The translations under genes were made by a program, and so were the position numbers. A stretch of DNA of 64,000 nucleotides from contig NC_037670.1 in the NCBI RefSeq assembly GCF_003255815.1, forward strand, positions 67,053,064 through 67,117,063, written 5' to 3'. Position 1 is the first letter of the stretch. Each line of letters begins with the position of its first letter. The notes under the pieces were generated by a model. That model saw only the letters and a program-made list of their open reading frames with translations, was not told the origin of the DNA and did no database searches. This stretch comes from Theropithecus gelada (taxonomy: Eukaryota; Chordata; Mammalia; Primates; Cercopithecidae). Below are positions 9,931 to 22,599 of this stretch, piece by piece.

Positions 9931-11159
9931 ATTCCCTGAATGTTAGTTCTCACATAGGATTTGAATAGAGTCTTGCTGGGGTTTTTGGATACTACTCACA
10001 CCTACAGATCATTACTCATCTTTCAATTATTCCTGGTAAGGTTTCTGTAATGAGGGCTGTGGATAGGTGTTTCAGGACAGCAGTTATTCTTACTGGTTCA
10101 AAGTGAATTTCCAAGTTATGTTTCTGTGAGTTATAATTCCTAGTATCCACCATGCTAACCAAGATAGTTAACTTCAAGGTTAGTTTTAAATCAGAGTGGT
10201 ACCGCTCTCCCCTATCCTTTCTTATTTGACTGCTCTTCACAATGATAACATTTCAGCTACCATTATCTCTTTTCCTCATGTCATTATCTCTTCTACTCTG
10301 CCTCTGCAGGCCACCTAGCAGTGCTTAGAGAAGATCAGAACACCAAGTCACATAATGTTTTGTTACTCCAGGTGCTAGCATACTTGAAGAATTATAGCCT
10401 GGATGTTCTTCTTTAAAACTGTGATCATCAGAGTCCTCTTTAGACATGTTCCTGCATTCTTGTTGGGGATCACATTGTTTTGATCTTTCTTCATGTTTTA
10501 GGGTATTTTTTTTAAAGAGAAGAAGATCTTCTATTTAGCTACTTTTGCTATCTAAAGAGCCTGGGAACTCAAGTCTGAACCCTGACAGAGGCCAACAGCT
10601 AGGGGAATGTGGAATAAACAGAGCTTTTGGTCCTTGAGAATGAAATGTTGCAATTGTTGGCTGGAGGAACCTCAAACCTGATCTCTTCTTCAAGAATCTT
10701 ACCAAAGCATGAAACTGTACACACTGAGAAGCTAAATAACTTTAATTTAGTTATTTAGCTATTCTAATCTTTCAAAATTATAGTGGATATTCTCACAATG
10801 TCTTCTTCCTGAAGAGGACAATGGCATGCCAACCTCTCGATTGATAGCTCAAGAGGTCCACAATCTGGAATTAAAGTATACCAAAGGAAGACTGATGCTT
10901 CCCACAGCTGCAATCCAACCTTCACTTTGTCTCCTCTATGATTTAATTAAGGTAATCAGGGAAATGGAAAAGTTATTTCTAGTAGATTATACCGTGATCT
11001 GGAACCTCTACAGTTTTTTTTTTTCTCTTAATATATATAAAATGTCTAGGTTTCAACAGAAAATTACCAGTCATGTGGGAGAAGAAAGGGGTATAGGCAA
11101 AAAAGGAGACATCAGAAGCACACCTGAAAGTGATATAGATATTGAAGATATAAAATAAC
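9931..11159. other. Unassigned AT-rich intergenic DNA
   Basis: No gene or confident repeat. It contains a perfect 12 bp inverted repeat at 10730-10741/10749-10760. Open frames at 10016-10240 and 10826-11158 have no recognisable domain and no codon-bias support. Confidence 0.4.
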
Positions 11160-11820
11160 TATGATAAATGTTTATTAAGACAGAGGAAAAGCAGGACAAA
11201 TAGATGAAAAGTAAAATGCTTCATAAAAAAAGAATCTATAAAGAAAGAGAGGTAATTTGACATTCTAAAAATGAACAATACAGTACCCCAAATCATTAAT
11301 TGGATATAACTTAAGATAGAAATAGTAAACTGGAAAAAGGGACAATATGAAACACCCAAATAAAGTGATAGGTAGACGAAAGAATGGTCAGGGAGTGGCG
11401 AGTAGGGGAATTAGAAACCTGTGGGATGTAGTAAAAATATTCAATACAAATATTATTGGAATCCCAGTAGAAGAGATCAGAAAAGAAGAAATACGTGAAG
11501 ATCTGATGCTCAGTAATTTTATAAATGATGAAAGTCATAAACCTAAAACCTAAAACATTCAGTGATACTGAAGAAGTAACAAACACAATGCAACTAAACT
11601 GAGACATATCATAGTCAATTTGGTAAAATTCAAAGATAAAAAGTTGTTGCAGAGAAAAAAGTACTGCCTTCAAAGGAGTGGCAAGAAGAATAATAACTGT
11701 CTTTGCAATAGCAACAATGGAAGCCAAAATCAGAATCCATTCATAGATCTCTGTGATTATGAGTGAGTTAGCTCTGCTACTTAGGAATCTGTAAAGCACT
11801 TGCTATCAGTCATGATTATT
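11160..11820 (+). mobile_element. Old L1/HAL1-like ORF1 remnant
   Basis: The sense strand resembles a decayed L1-lineage ORF1: runs of gaa/aga-rich coiled-coil-like codons at about 11450-11520, then the passage at 11650-11750 recalling the C-terminal 'ctatccttcaaaaatg' region. Stops in all frames. Confidence 0.45.
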
Positions 11821-12544
11821 TGGAATAAAATATTCAAGGCACAGAAATTAACAACTATATGTTAATTTTTACCTTTTCTTTTATTGCTTGTTTTTGTTGA
11901 ATCTACATTACTAATGATCCCATTCTCCCTCTTTTTAATCCAATTTCTCAAACATCCTCATAAACTGTCTCTGTTTATTTTTGAAATACAATGTGAGCAT
12001 TCTTCCTTTTGGGAGGAAAAATATACAGTCTTCTAGTATTTCCTAGGATAAAGTTATCTGGCAAGCCAAAATCCAGCTTACTGGTTTTCTGAGCAGTGTC
12101 TGAAGATAAATGTGTCTGTTTTTAGAAACCTTTGAGTGCTCTCCTTCTACTCCATCTGTAGCAGATACTTTTGAGAAATTATCTCTTTTACTTCAGAACT
12201 AAGGCTTTACAGTACCAAGGCAATTTGTGGACAGAATTGCTCATGGGAATAAAACCTACAAATTATTTATTTTTCTTGCAATGTTGCTACTAAAGCTGTA
12301 TTTATCTCCTATGAGAGCAAAATCTTCAACACCCATGATAAGATGCTGATGTTTAAATATTTTGCACACTATCCATAAAGCATACACAGATTTTTATAGA
12401 CTCATGAAATATGTGTTTTGAAAAATATTTGTGGAATTATGAAGTTCAATCATTAACTACAGGGTGGATCCCCTCCAGCACTCCCTTTGCATGTGGTTAT
12501 TAGTCATATCCATACACATTATCAGTGATGAGGAACTCAATACT
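11821..12544. other. Unassigned intergenic DNA
   Basis: Nothing recognised. No long open frame and no clear repeat. Confidence 0.4.
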
Positions 12545-13708
12545 TATTATATTTTTTAAAAAGCTTTATTTAGGTATAATTTATATACTATAAAAAGCCC
12601 CCAATTTAAGTGTACAATTCAGATATTTTTCATAAATTTAAAGAATTATGCAACCACTGTTCAGTTTTAGGACACTCCTATCACCCCAGAGAGATCATTC
12701 ATTCACATTAGTATTCATTCTCATTCCCTCTTTCAAAACCAGATCACCACTAATTTACTTTCTTTCTCCATAGATTTGCCTTTTCTGGATATTTCATATA
12801 AATGGAATCACACAATACATAGTCTTTTATGCCTGACTTATTTACTTAGCATGTTTTGGGCGCTGTCTTTCTTGGTGGATGCACCATTTTACATTCCCAC
12901 CAACAATGTATGAAGACTCCAGTTTCTCCATATTCTCAGTAACACTTCTTATTGTCTTTGTTTTTGATTACCAACATTATAGTGGGTGAACCAGTATTTC
13001 ATTACGGTTTTAATTATAGTATTCCTAACTACTAATGTTGTAGAGCACACCCCATGTGCCTTACTTTTTAGATATCGTGTCTCTTATTTTGTGAAATGTA
13101 TTTTGAATTTTGTTAATTTGTTCATTTAACCATACATAGTTGTTATATGACAATTATCCTTTATTGCATTTGTGATTTGCAAGTATATGGCTTGCCTTTT
13201 CACTTTCTTAGTGTTTTTTTTTTTTTTTGAAGTTCAAAAGATTTTCATTCTTTAAAAGTTTTATATTTGTACTCTTACATATGGGTTGAGATCTATTTGA
13301 GTAAATTTTTGTGTATGATACATCTTTTTGAGTGTAAATACAAAATTGTTCCAATACATTACACATAGAAAAGACTATTCGTTTAACTATTAAATCACCT
13401 TAATACTTTGGCAAATATAAATTGACTGAAATGTAAGGATTTCCATATGAACTCTAAACTTTATTCCATTGACCTATACGTATGTCTATCCTTAATAAAA
13501 CATTTTGAAAGTGCAAATTCTTCAACTTTGTTCTTATGTCACAAAACTCTCTTGCTATTCTGGGTTCTTTGTATTTCTATACATTCTCACGGAATTTTTT
13601 TATAGAGATTGCATTCAATCAATAGTCGGATTTGTCATCTTAACAGTATTGAGTATTTCAGTTAACAACATGGTCCATTTTTTCATTTTTTAGATTTTAT
13701 TTTATCTC
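12545..13708 (-). mobile_element. Old L1M 3' end, antisense
   Basis: The plus strand reads like a reverse-complemented L1M 3' UTR and ORF2 C-terminus: 'tttatttaggtataatttatatac' at the left, then the 'tttctggatatttcatataaatggaatcacac' passage at about 12783-12815 that is typical of these elements. It continues beyond the AluS at 14036. Confidence 0.7.
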
Positions 13709-13718
13709 TGCAGTGTTT

Positions 13719-14025
13719 TGTTTCTTTTTTTGTTTGTTCATTTGAGATGGAGTCTCACTCTATAGCCCAGGGTGGAGTGCAGTGACACAATCTTGGCTCA
13801 CTGCAACCTCTGCCTCCCAGGTTCAAGCAAGTCTCCTGTCTCAGCCTCGCAAGTAGTTGAGATTACAGGCACGCGCCACCACACCCAGCTAGTTTTTGTA
13901 TTGTTAGTAGACAGGGGGTTTCACCATGTTGGTCACACTGGTCTCAAACTCCTAACCTCAGGTGATCCACCCACCTTGGCCTCCCAGAGTGCTGGGATTA
14001 CAGGTGTGAGCCACCACGTTTGGCC
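13719..14025 (-). mobile_element. AluS, antisense
   Basis: Full-length antisense Alu of intermediate divergence, flanked by a 10 bp direct repeat 'tgcagtgttt' (13709-13718 and 14026-14035). Confidence 0.92.
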
Positions 14026-14035
14026 TGCAGTGTTT

Positions 14036-14249
14036 CCTGGTTTTCAGTGTGCATGACTTGTAATTCTCTTATTTTCTAATTCCTTCATTCAATTTGATGC
14101 TGTCATGAATACATTATTTTTTCAATTCCATTTTCATATTGCTCATTGCTGCTGTTACATAGAAAGGTAATTGGTATTTATACATTGATTCTGTATATTC
14201 TAACCTTACTGAAGTTGTTTATTAGTTCCAGTAGTGTTTCAAAAATTCT
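14036..14249 (-). mobile_element. Old L1M fragment, antisense
   Basis: Continuation of the 12545-13708 element. The passage 'ctgtatattctaaccttactgaagttgtttattagttc' is reverse-complemented L1 ORF2. Confidence 0.65.
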
Positions 14250-14892
14250 TTAGTTCAACCACTGTGGAAAGCAATGTGGTAATTCCTCAAAGAGCTGAAA
14301 ATAGAACTACCATTTGACCCAGCAATCCCATTACTGGGTATATGCCCAGAGGAATATAAATCATTCCACCATAAAGACACATGCACACGAGTGTTCATTT
14401 CAGCACTATTTATAATAGCAAGGACATGGAATCAACCTAAATGCTCATCAATGACAGATTGGATAAAGAAAATGTGGTACATATACACTACACTACACCA
14501 TGGAATACTATGCATCTGTAAAAAAAAAAAAAAAAATGAGTTCGTGTCTTTTGTGGGCATGGATGAAGCTGAAGGGCATTATCTTTAGCCAACTAATGAA
14601 CTAATGCAGGAACAGAAAACCAAATACTGCATGTTCTCACTTATAAGTGGGAACTAAATGATGAGAACTCATGAACACAAAGAAAGGAATAACTAGACAC
14701 TTGGGCCTACTTGAGAATAGAGAATAGGAGGAGGCAGGGGAACAGGAAAAAATTAACAATTGGGTACTAAGCTTAGTACCTGGGTGATTAAATAATCTGT
14801 ACAAGAAACCCCTATGTTAGTTTACCCATATAGCAAACCTGCATATATACTCCTGAACCTAAAATAAACATTTTAAAGTAAATAAATAAATA
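14250..14892 (+). mobile_element. L1PA/PB-type 3' end, 5'-truncated
   Basis: Sense copy of the last roughly 0.4 kb of L1 ORF2 and the 3' UTR, moderately diverged. An A-run at 14521-14536 interrupts the frame. The end is an (AAAT)-type tail near 14875-14895. It inserted into antisense old L1. Confidence 0.82.
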
Positions 14893-14992
14893 AATATAGG
14901 GGAAACTATGTATGAGGTATATGGGAATTCTGTACTATCTTTGGAATATTGCTGTAAATCTACAACTGCTATAAACTTTTTTTTAGTTTTTT
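14893..14992 (+). mobile_element. Old L1M 3' UTR scrap
   Basis: The passage 'gaggtatatgggaattctgt' and 'ctgtaaatctacaactgct' matches the terminal 3' UTR of L1M-type elements in sense orientation. It sits between the L1PA tail and the resumed antisense L1M. Confidence 0.55.
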
Positions 14993-15019
14993 TTAAAAGA
15001 AAGAAGAAAAGCCTTGACT

Positions 15020-16560
15020 TTTCAAAATTTTTAAAAGGGTTTTCTGTGTAGAAAATTATGTAATAAATAAATAAAATCAGTTTTAATTTCTGTTTCTCAA
15101 TCAAGATGCCATTTATGTCTTTTTCTTGCTCAACTGCACTCACTGGAAGCTCTGGCACAATATTTAATAGGGGTGGCAAGAGCAGGCATCCATGTATATT
15201 CCCCAGTCTTTGGGGGAAAACATTCAATTTTTTGCCACTAAGAAGTTAGGTATTGGTTTTTCACAGATACTCTTTATCAGTTTAAGACAGTTTCCCTTTA
15301 ATTCCTAGTTTGTTGAAAGTTTTAGTCATGAAGAAGTGATGAATTTTGTCAAATGTCTTCTATGTATCTATTGCAATGATTATGTGATTTTTCTACTAAT
15401 GTGGTAAGTTATATTAACTGCTTTTCAGATGCTACATCACATGGACGTGGCATATAATCCTTTTACATACTGTTGGATGAGATTCTTTTATAATGTTTTG
15501 TTAAGAGTTTTTGCATTTATTTTCATGGTAGAAACTGGCATATAGTTTTCTTTTCTTGTGATATCTTCATCAGGCTTTTGCCTAAGGATAATATTGGCCT
15601 CATAGAATGAGTTGGGGTTATCTTTTTTCTTCAATTTTGTGGCAATTTGTTCAAGACTGGTGCCATTTCTTCTTTAAATGTTTGTTAGAGTTAATCAGTG
15701 CAGACATATGACCCCGGGTTTTTTCTAGTGAAAACTAATGAATTACTAATTCAATAATTTTTTTGTTATAGAAATATTTAGATTTGCTTTCTCTTTGGGG
15801 GTCAGTTTTATTAATTTTTATCTTTCTCAGAAATGGTGCTGTTTCATCTAAGTTGTCTAATTTGTTAGTGGAAAGTTATAAACACCTTTTTATTAGTATT
15901 CTTTTATAATGATTTGATTTCTTCCTAAAGTTTGTCATGAAGTGCCTTCTTTCATACTTGATATTGATCATTTTTGTCATCCTTCATTTTCTTCAGGTTC
16001 ATTTTAGATAAACAGCTGTCAATTTATATCTTTTTAAATAAATCAGTTTCAGATTTATTAATTATTGTTTTTCTGTTTTCCATTTCACTAGTTTTCACTT
16101 GAATTTGTATTATTTCCTTCTTTTTTTGGATTTACTTTATTCTTTATTTTTTAGTTTTTTAAGTTGTACATTTGTTTACCAATATATTTCTTCCTTTCTG
16201 ATACTGCAGTTTATAGCTATCAATTTCAGTTTAGGTACTGATTTAATTTTGCCTTATAAATTTTGATATATTACATATTAAATTTATTCAGCTTGAAATA
16301 TTTTATGATTTCACCTGTGATTTCTTCTTTGCCACATAGGTTATATAGAGATGTGGTGTTAATGTCCAAATATTTGTGGATTTCTGAAATTTCCTTCTGT
16401 GGTTAATTTCTAATTTAATTTCATTGTAGTTGGTAATCATAGTTTGCTTGACTTTGATCCTTTGAAATTTACTAGATATTGGTTCATGGTCTAACATATG
16501 GTTTATCCTGGAGAATATACCACATGGGACTTGAAAATAATACTTATTACAGTTATTGGG
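15020..16560 (-). mobile_element. Old L1M ORF2 (reverse transcriptase to linker), antisense
   Basis: A long, clear reverse-complement match to L1 ORF2. 15110-15220 covers the region downstream of the palm, 15330-15620 the palm, and 16060-16500 the segment upstream. Frames are destroyed. It is part of the same element as 12545-14249. Confidence 0.75.
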
Positions 16561-16574
16561 TTGAGTATTATAAT

Positions 16575-17129
16575 GTTAACTAAGGATGACAGGTAAAAAT
16601 GGCAGAGTAAGAACTTCTGAATATCTACTCCTTCATAAAAGCATGAGAACACTGCAAAAAAATTGTCAGAATCAACATTTTTGAAATTCTGAAATTTAAT
16701 CAAAGGTTTGAAGCAATTAGGGAAAACTTATTCAAGAAAAGAACTCTCTCTAAGACGAGTAAGCAATGTAGAGTTTTAAGTTGTATTCCCATTTTACCTT
16801 CCTTGGCTTTCCCATAGTCTTGAAAACTAAGAGCTTACTACCATAGTGAAACCTATGAGCCTGGTAGCCAATAGAGAAACCAGAATAGTTCTCAAGCTCC
16901 GTCAAGGCTCTTTTACTAAAAAAACTTTCATTGTTGTACCTGTCATGGAATTCCCTGGAAGAACCCACTTAATAGGCCCTCATTATTTGACCTAATTTAA
17001 ACCTCAGCAAGGGCAAACAGACTTTTCCCCATACATTTGGCAAAAGCCATAAGAGGCAGTTTTTTAACGTTTCAGCTCTCTGAAGCCAACAATAGGTAAA
17101 CCAAAAAGCTGAAAAAGAAAAGCTGGTGA
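16575..17129 (+). mobile_element. 5' UTR of an old L1M (start of the nested host element)
   Basis: Begins with an 'aaatggcagagtaagaac' phrase characteristic of L1 5' ends, followed by decayed leader. This is the left end of the old L1 that hosts the insertions up to 29545. The last 19 bases are the left target duplication of the next L1. Confidence 0.6.
17111..17129. repeat. 19 bp target-site duplication, left
   Basis: 'gaaaaagaaaagctggtga' is repeated exactly at 17993-18011. Confidence 0.93.
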
Positions 17130-17992
17130 GAACCTACAAAGAACTCAAACACATTTACAAGAAAAAACAACCCCATCAGAAAGTGGGCAAAGGATATGAA
17201 CAGACATTCATACAGTCAACAGACACATGAAAAAATGCTCATCATCACTCATCATCAGAGAAATGCAAATCAAAACCATGATGAGATACCATCTCACACC
17301 AGTTAGAATGGCAATCATTAAAAAGTCAGGAAACAACAGGTGCTGGAGAGGATGTGGAGAAACAGGAATACTTTTACACTGTTGATGGGACTGTAAACTA
17401 GTTCAACCATTGTGGAAAACAGCGTGGCGATTCCTCAAAGATCTAGAACTAGAAATACCCCTTTGACCCAGCCATCCCATTACTGGGGATATATCCAAAG
17501 GATTATAAATCATGCTGCTATAAAGACACATGCACACGTATGTTTGTTGCAGCACTATTCACAATAGCAAAGACTTGGAATCAACCCAAGTGTCCATCAG
17601 TGACAGACTGGATTAAGAAAATGTGGCACATATACACCATGGAGTACTATGCAGCCATAAAAAAGGATGAGTTCATGTCCTTTGTAGGGACATGGATGCA
17701 GCTGGAAACCATCATTCTTAGCAAACTATCGCAAGAACAGAAAACCAAACACTGCATGTTCTCACTCATAGGTGGGAACTGAACAATAAGATCACTAGGA
17801 CACAAGAAGGGGATCATCACACACCGGGGCCTATTGGGGGGAGGGGGGATGGGGGAGGGATAGCATTAGGAGATATACCTAATGTAAATGACGAGTTAAT
17901 GTGTGCAGCACATCAACATGGCACATGTATACATATGTAACAAACCTGCACGTTGTGCACATGTGCCCTAGAACTTAAAGTATAATTAAAAA
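17130..17992 (+). mobile_element. Young L1PA 3' fragment, 5'-truncated
   Basis: About 0.86 kb covering the C-terminal part of ORF2 and the 3' UTR with a G-rich tract at 17837-17862. An open 80-codon stretch at 17540-17782 ends in the terminal KTKHCMFSLIGGN-type sequence of ORF2. It is very similar to the 3' end of the full-length L1 at 52.5 kb, so both are recent. The perfect 19 bp duplication confirms a standard target-primed insertion. Confidence 0.93.
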
Positions 17993-18011
17993 GAAAAAGA
18001 AAAGCTGGTGA
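17993..18011. repeat. 19 bp target-site duplication, right
   Basis: Exact copy of 17111-17129. Confidence 0.93.
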
Positions 18012-18663
18012 ATGGAATATCCAGAGAAACCTTTAAAAAACTTCAAAGTATTCCTGGAATCTAGAAGTTCAAACACATGTATAGAGGTATGTTCATGTCC
18101 GAGGCTTCCTGCATGCTCAGACCCAAGAAGGTCCTAAGGTCTCACCTTTTCTGTTCTTCAGGTTCTACACGAGCAGGAAGTGAAGACTAAGGTAATTTTC
18201 AACTACCTGGTTGAATATTGAAGGTGTGTCCCAACATGCACACAGAGACCCTCTGCCAAGATGGGGAGATTTATCAGTTCCAGGAAACTCCGAAAAATAT
18301 CTGTCCATTGATTAGCTACCCACTAAACTAACCAAAGAGAGACATCAGTAGCTACATACAACAAAGAATACATATTTTAAAGAATTAGTTAAGAAAAGTC
18401 TGTAATAAACAATAGTGACAGCAATAACAAATGACAATAATAACAAACCATGGGGAAAGGAGAGAATCTGATTTTCAGAGTTGACACATTATATTATTTA
18501 AAATGTTCATTTTTCAACATAAACTGTGAAATAAAAAAATATATGACCCATTAACAAAGAAAAATGCGGCCAATAGAAACTGTTCTTGAGAGAGCACAAA
18601 CTTTGAACTTATTAGACAAATACTTTGCACCAATTATATTTTAAATTGTTCAAAAATTAAGGG
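18012..18663 (+). mobile_element. Old L1M 5' UTR and start of ORF1
   Basis: Continuation of the host L1M. 18490-18663 resembles the start of L1M ORF1 (the 'ttcatttttcaacataaa' to 'gacaaatactttgcacc' region). No open frame survives. Confidence 0.6.
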
Positions 18664-18981
18664 AGACCAGGTACAGTGCACACTTGTAATTTCAGCATTT
18701 TGGGAGGCCAAGGCAGGAGGATCGATGGAGCCCAGAAGTTCAAGACCAGCTTGGACAACATAGTAAGACTCTGTCTGTAGAAAAAAAAGATTAAAAATTA
18801 GCCTGATGCAGTGTTATGTGCCTGTGATCCTAGCTACTCAGGAAACTGAGTCAGGAAGATCACTGGAGCCCAAAAGGCCAAGTCTGTAGTGAATTTTGAT
18901 TGCGCCACTGCACTCCAGCCTGGGTGGCAGAGTGAGACCCCTGGATGACAGAGCAAGCATCTGACTCAGAAAAAAAAAAAA
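18664..18981 (+). mobile_element. AluJ
   Basis: Old, strongly diverged sense Alu with the A-rich linker at about 18781-18790 and an A tail at 18970-18981. It contains a short internal duplication near the tail: 'cagagtgagacccctggatgacagagcaagc'-like text, about 18930-18958. Confidence 0.88.
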
Positions 18982-19030
18982 AGAAAGCAAAAAAACAGAA
19001 AATTGTAATATAACAAACTAAAGGTATAAG

Positions 19031-22000
19031 AATCTCTGAGACACAGCTGAAGCAGTGTTAAGAGGTAAGTTTACAGCACCTAACATCTGCACCAAAAAGT
19101 TACAAAGATCTCAAATTAACAACCTAAGATCACACTTAGAAGAACTAGAGAAACAACGCAATCTAACCCCAAAGCTAGCAGAAGACAAAAAATAACCAAA
19201 ATTAGAGCTGAAGTAAACAAAAGTGAGACACAAAAGACCATACAAAAGATAAACGAATCCAGGAGTTGGTTTTTTGAAAGAATAGATAAGATTGATAGGC
19301 TACTAGCTAGACTAATAAAAGAAGAGAGAATATACAAATAAATGCAATCAGAGATGGCAAAGGAGACATACCACTGATCCCACAGAAATACAAAAAAACC
19401 TTCAGAGACTATTATTAACAACCCTATGCACCAAACTAGAATGCCTAAAAGAAATAGACAAATTGCTGGAAACATAAAACCTCCCAAGATTGAACCAAGA
19501 AGAAATTGAATTCCTGAATAGACCAGTAGTGAGTCTGAATCCCTTGAATCAGTAATAAAAAGCCTATCAACCAGAAAGACAGATTCACAAACAAACTTTA
19601 CCAGAGGTATAAAGAGTTGGTGTCATTCCTACTGAAACTATTCCAGAAAATCGGGAAGGGACTCCTTCCTAACTCATTCTATGAAGCCATCATCACCTTG
19701 ATTCCAAAACCTGCCAGAAAACACACACACTCTCTCTCTCTCACACACACACACGCACACACACACACGCACACACACACACACAAACTTCAAGCAAATA
19801 ACCTTGATGAGCATGGATGCAAAACGCCTCAATGAAATACTAGCAAACTGAATCTAGCAACAACATGTAAAAGTAAATCCACCACAATCAAGTACACTTT
19901 ATCCCTGGGATAAAAGGTTGGTTCAACATAGGTAAATAAATGCAATTCACCACATAAACAGAACTAAAAACAAAAACCACATGACCATCTGAATAAATAC
20001 AGAAAAGGCTTTCAATAAAATTCAATATTGCTTCATGTTAAAAACCCTCAACGAGCTAGGCATTGAAGAAACATACTTCAAAATAATAAGAGCTATCTGG
20101 GACAAACCCACAGACAACATCTTATTGAATGTGCAAAAACTGGAAGCTTTCCTCTTCAGAACCAAAACAAGACAAGGATGCCTACTCTCACCACTGCTAC
20201 TCAACAGAGCAATCAGGCAAGATAAAGAAATAAAAGATATCCAAATAGGAAGAGAAGTCAAACTATCTCTGTTTGCAGATGATATGATCCTATACCTATA
20301 AATCCCCATAGTCTCCGGCCAAAAGTTCCTAGATCTGATAAACAACTTCAGCAAAGTATCAGGATACAAAATAAATGTTCAAAACTTAGTAACATTTCTA
20401 TACACTAACAACATGCAAGCTGAGAGCCAAAACAAAATGTAATCTTTTTCACAATAACCACAAAAAGAATAAAATAACTAAGAATTCAGGTAACCACGGA
20501 GATAAAAGATCTCTACAATGAGAATTACAAAATACTGCTCAAAGAAGTCCAAAATGAAACAAACAAATGGGAAAACTTCCCATGTTAACAGATAGGAGGA
20601 ATCAATACTGTTAAAAGGGCCATACTGCCCAAAGCAATTTACAGATTCAGTGCTATTTCTATCAAACTAACAAAGTCATTTTTTATAGAATTATGCAAAA
20701 ACTATTATAAAATTAACCTAGAAACAAAATGCTTCCCAAGGAATTAGACAAAACCATCTTAAAATTCACATGAAACCACAAAAGAGCTCAAATAGCCAAG
20801 GCAATTCTAAGTAAAAAGAACAAAGCTGGAGGCATCATGTTCCCCAACTTAAAACTATACACAAAGACTACAGTAACCAAAACCAGCATGATACTATTAC
20901 AAAAACAGACACATAGATGAACAGAACAGAGCAAACAGCTCAGAAATAAAGACACACACCTACAACTATCTGATCTTCAACAAGGGTGACAAAAACAGAC
21001 AATGGGAGAAGGACTCCCTATTCAATCAATGGTGTTGGCATAACTGCCTAGCCATATGCAAAACATTGAAATTCTACCCTTTCCTTACACCATACACAAA
21101 AATCAACTCAAGATGAATTAAAGATTTAAAAGTAAAATCTAAAAGTACAAAAACTGGAAGATAACCTATTAAATACCATTCTAATGAACATGCCAAAAGC
21201 AACTGCAACAAAAACAAAAATTGACAAATGAAACCTCATTAAACTAAAGAGATTTTGCACAGCAAAAGAAATTAGCAGCAGAGTAAAATGATAAGCTACT
21301 GAATGGGAGAAAATGTTTGCAAACTATACACCCAACAGAGGTCTAATATCCAGAGTCAATAAGGAACTTAAACAAATTAACAAGCAAAAAACAAACAACC
21401 CCATTCAAACGTGGGCAAAGGACATGACCACTTTTCAAAAGAAGACATGCATGTGACCAAAAAGCATATGAAAATATGTTCAATATTACTAATTATTAGA
21501 GAAATGCAAATAGAAACCACAATGAGACACCATTTCACACCAATCAGAATGGCTATTATTAAAAAGTCTAAAAATAATGATTGCTGGTGAGGTTGTAGAG
21601 AAAAGGGAATGCTTATACACTGCTGAGGGGAATAAAACTTAGTTTAGCTATTGTGGAAAGCAGTTAGGAAATGGCTTAAAGAACTTAAAAGAGAATTACC
21701 ATTTGACCTAGCCATCCCGTTACTGAATATATACTCAAAGGAAGGCAAATCATTCTACCATAAAGATGCATGCATATGTTCATCACAGCACTATTCACAA
21801 TTGCAAAGACATGGAATAAACCTAAGTGCCCATCAATGATGGACTAGATAAAGAAAATGTAGTTATATATATGCCTTGTAATACTACACAGCCATAAAAA
21901 GAATGAGATCATGTTCTTTGCAGCAACATGGATGAAGCTGGGGGCCATTATTCTAAGCGAACTAATGCAGGAACAGAAATTAAATCCTGCATATTTTCAC

Positions 22001-22254
22001 TTAAAAGTGGGAACTAAACATTGAGTACAGAAGGACACAAAGAAGGGAACAACAGGCACTGGAGCCTACTTGATAGTGGAGGGTGGGAAGAGGGAGAGGA
22101 TCAAAAATCTACCTATCAGGTGCTATGTTTATTACCTGGGTGAAATAGTAATGTGTGCCCAAACTATCATGACACACAATTTACCTGTATAACAAACCTG
22201 CACATGCATCCCTGAATCTAAAATGAGAGTTAAAAATAAATAAAAATAATTTTA
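19031..22254 (+). mobile_element. L1 (PB / old PA type), 5'-truncated, decayed ORF2 and 3' UTR
   Basis: Starts inside ORF2 and runs to the 3' UTR tail near 22254. The reverse-transcriptase palm box FADD is still legible at 20272-20283, but the frame is broken many times, and about 13 codons are missing just upstream (near 20205). A (TC)n/(CA)n microsatellite interrupts ORF2 at 19722-19785. An approximate duplication 'aaactaaaggtataag' (19015-19030) recurs at about 22617-22637, beyond an AluY that landed in the A-rich tail. Confidence 0.85.
19722..19785. repeat. (TC)n/(CA)n microsatellite
   Basis: Interrupted 'acacac', 'tctctctc', 'acacacac' and 'acgcacac' runs inside the L1 ORF2. Confidence 0.95.
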
Positions 22255-22542
22255 GGCCGGGCGCGGTGGCTCAAGCCTGTAATCCCAACACTTTGGGAGG
22301 CCGAGACAGGCAGATCACGAGGTCAGGAGATCAAGACCATCCTGGCTAACACAGTGAAACCCCGTCTCTACTAAAAAAATACAAAAAAAACTAGCCAGGC
22401 GAGGTGGTGGGCACCTGTAGTCCCAGCTATTCGGGAGGCTAAGGCAGGAGAATGGCGTGAACCCAGGAGGCGGAGCTTGCAGTGAGCTGAGATCCGGCCA
22501 CTGCACTCCAGCCTGGGCGACAGAGCGAGACTCCATCTCAAA
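22255..22542 (+). mobile_element. AluY (cercopithecid AluYR-like)
   Basis: Full-length sense AluY with little divergence. It carries 'gagatccggccactgcactcc' and 'gcgaggtggtgggcacc', the Old World monkey variants. It inserted in the A-rich end of the preceding L1. The tail has become (AAT)n/(ATT)n up to 22576. Confidence 0.93.
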
Positions 22543-22576
22543 ATAATAATAATAATTATTATTATTATTATTATTT
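22543..22576. repeat. (AAT)n/(ATT)n microsatellite
   Basis: 'aataataat' then 'attattatt' runs, forming a self-complementary stretch in the Alu tail. Confidence 0.9.
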
Positions 22577-22599
22577 TAAAAATAAAATAGGAAAAAAGA

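Noticed and set aside
11311..11799. 162-codon minus-strand frame with hydrophobic composition
   Set aside because: It is the reverse complement of an A-rich L1-lineage ORF1 remnant. The hydrophobic look is what antisense A-rich DNA gives.
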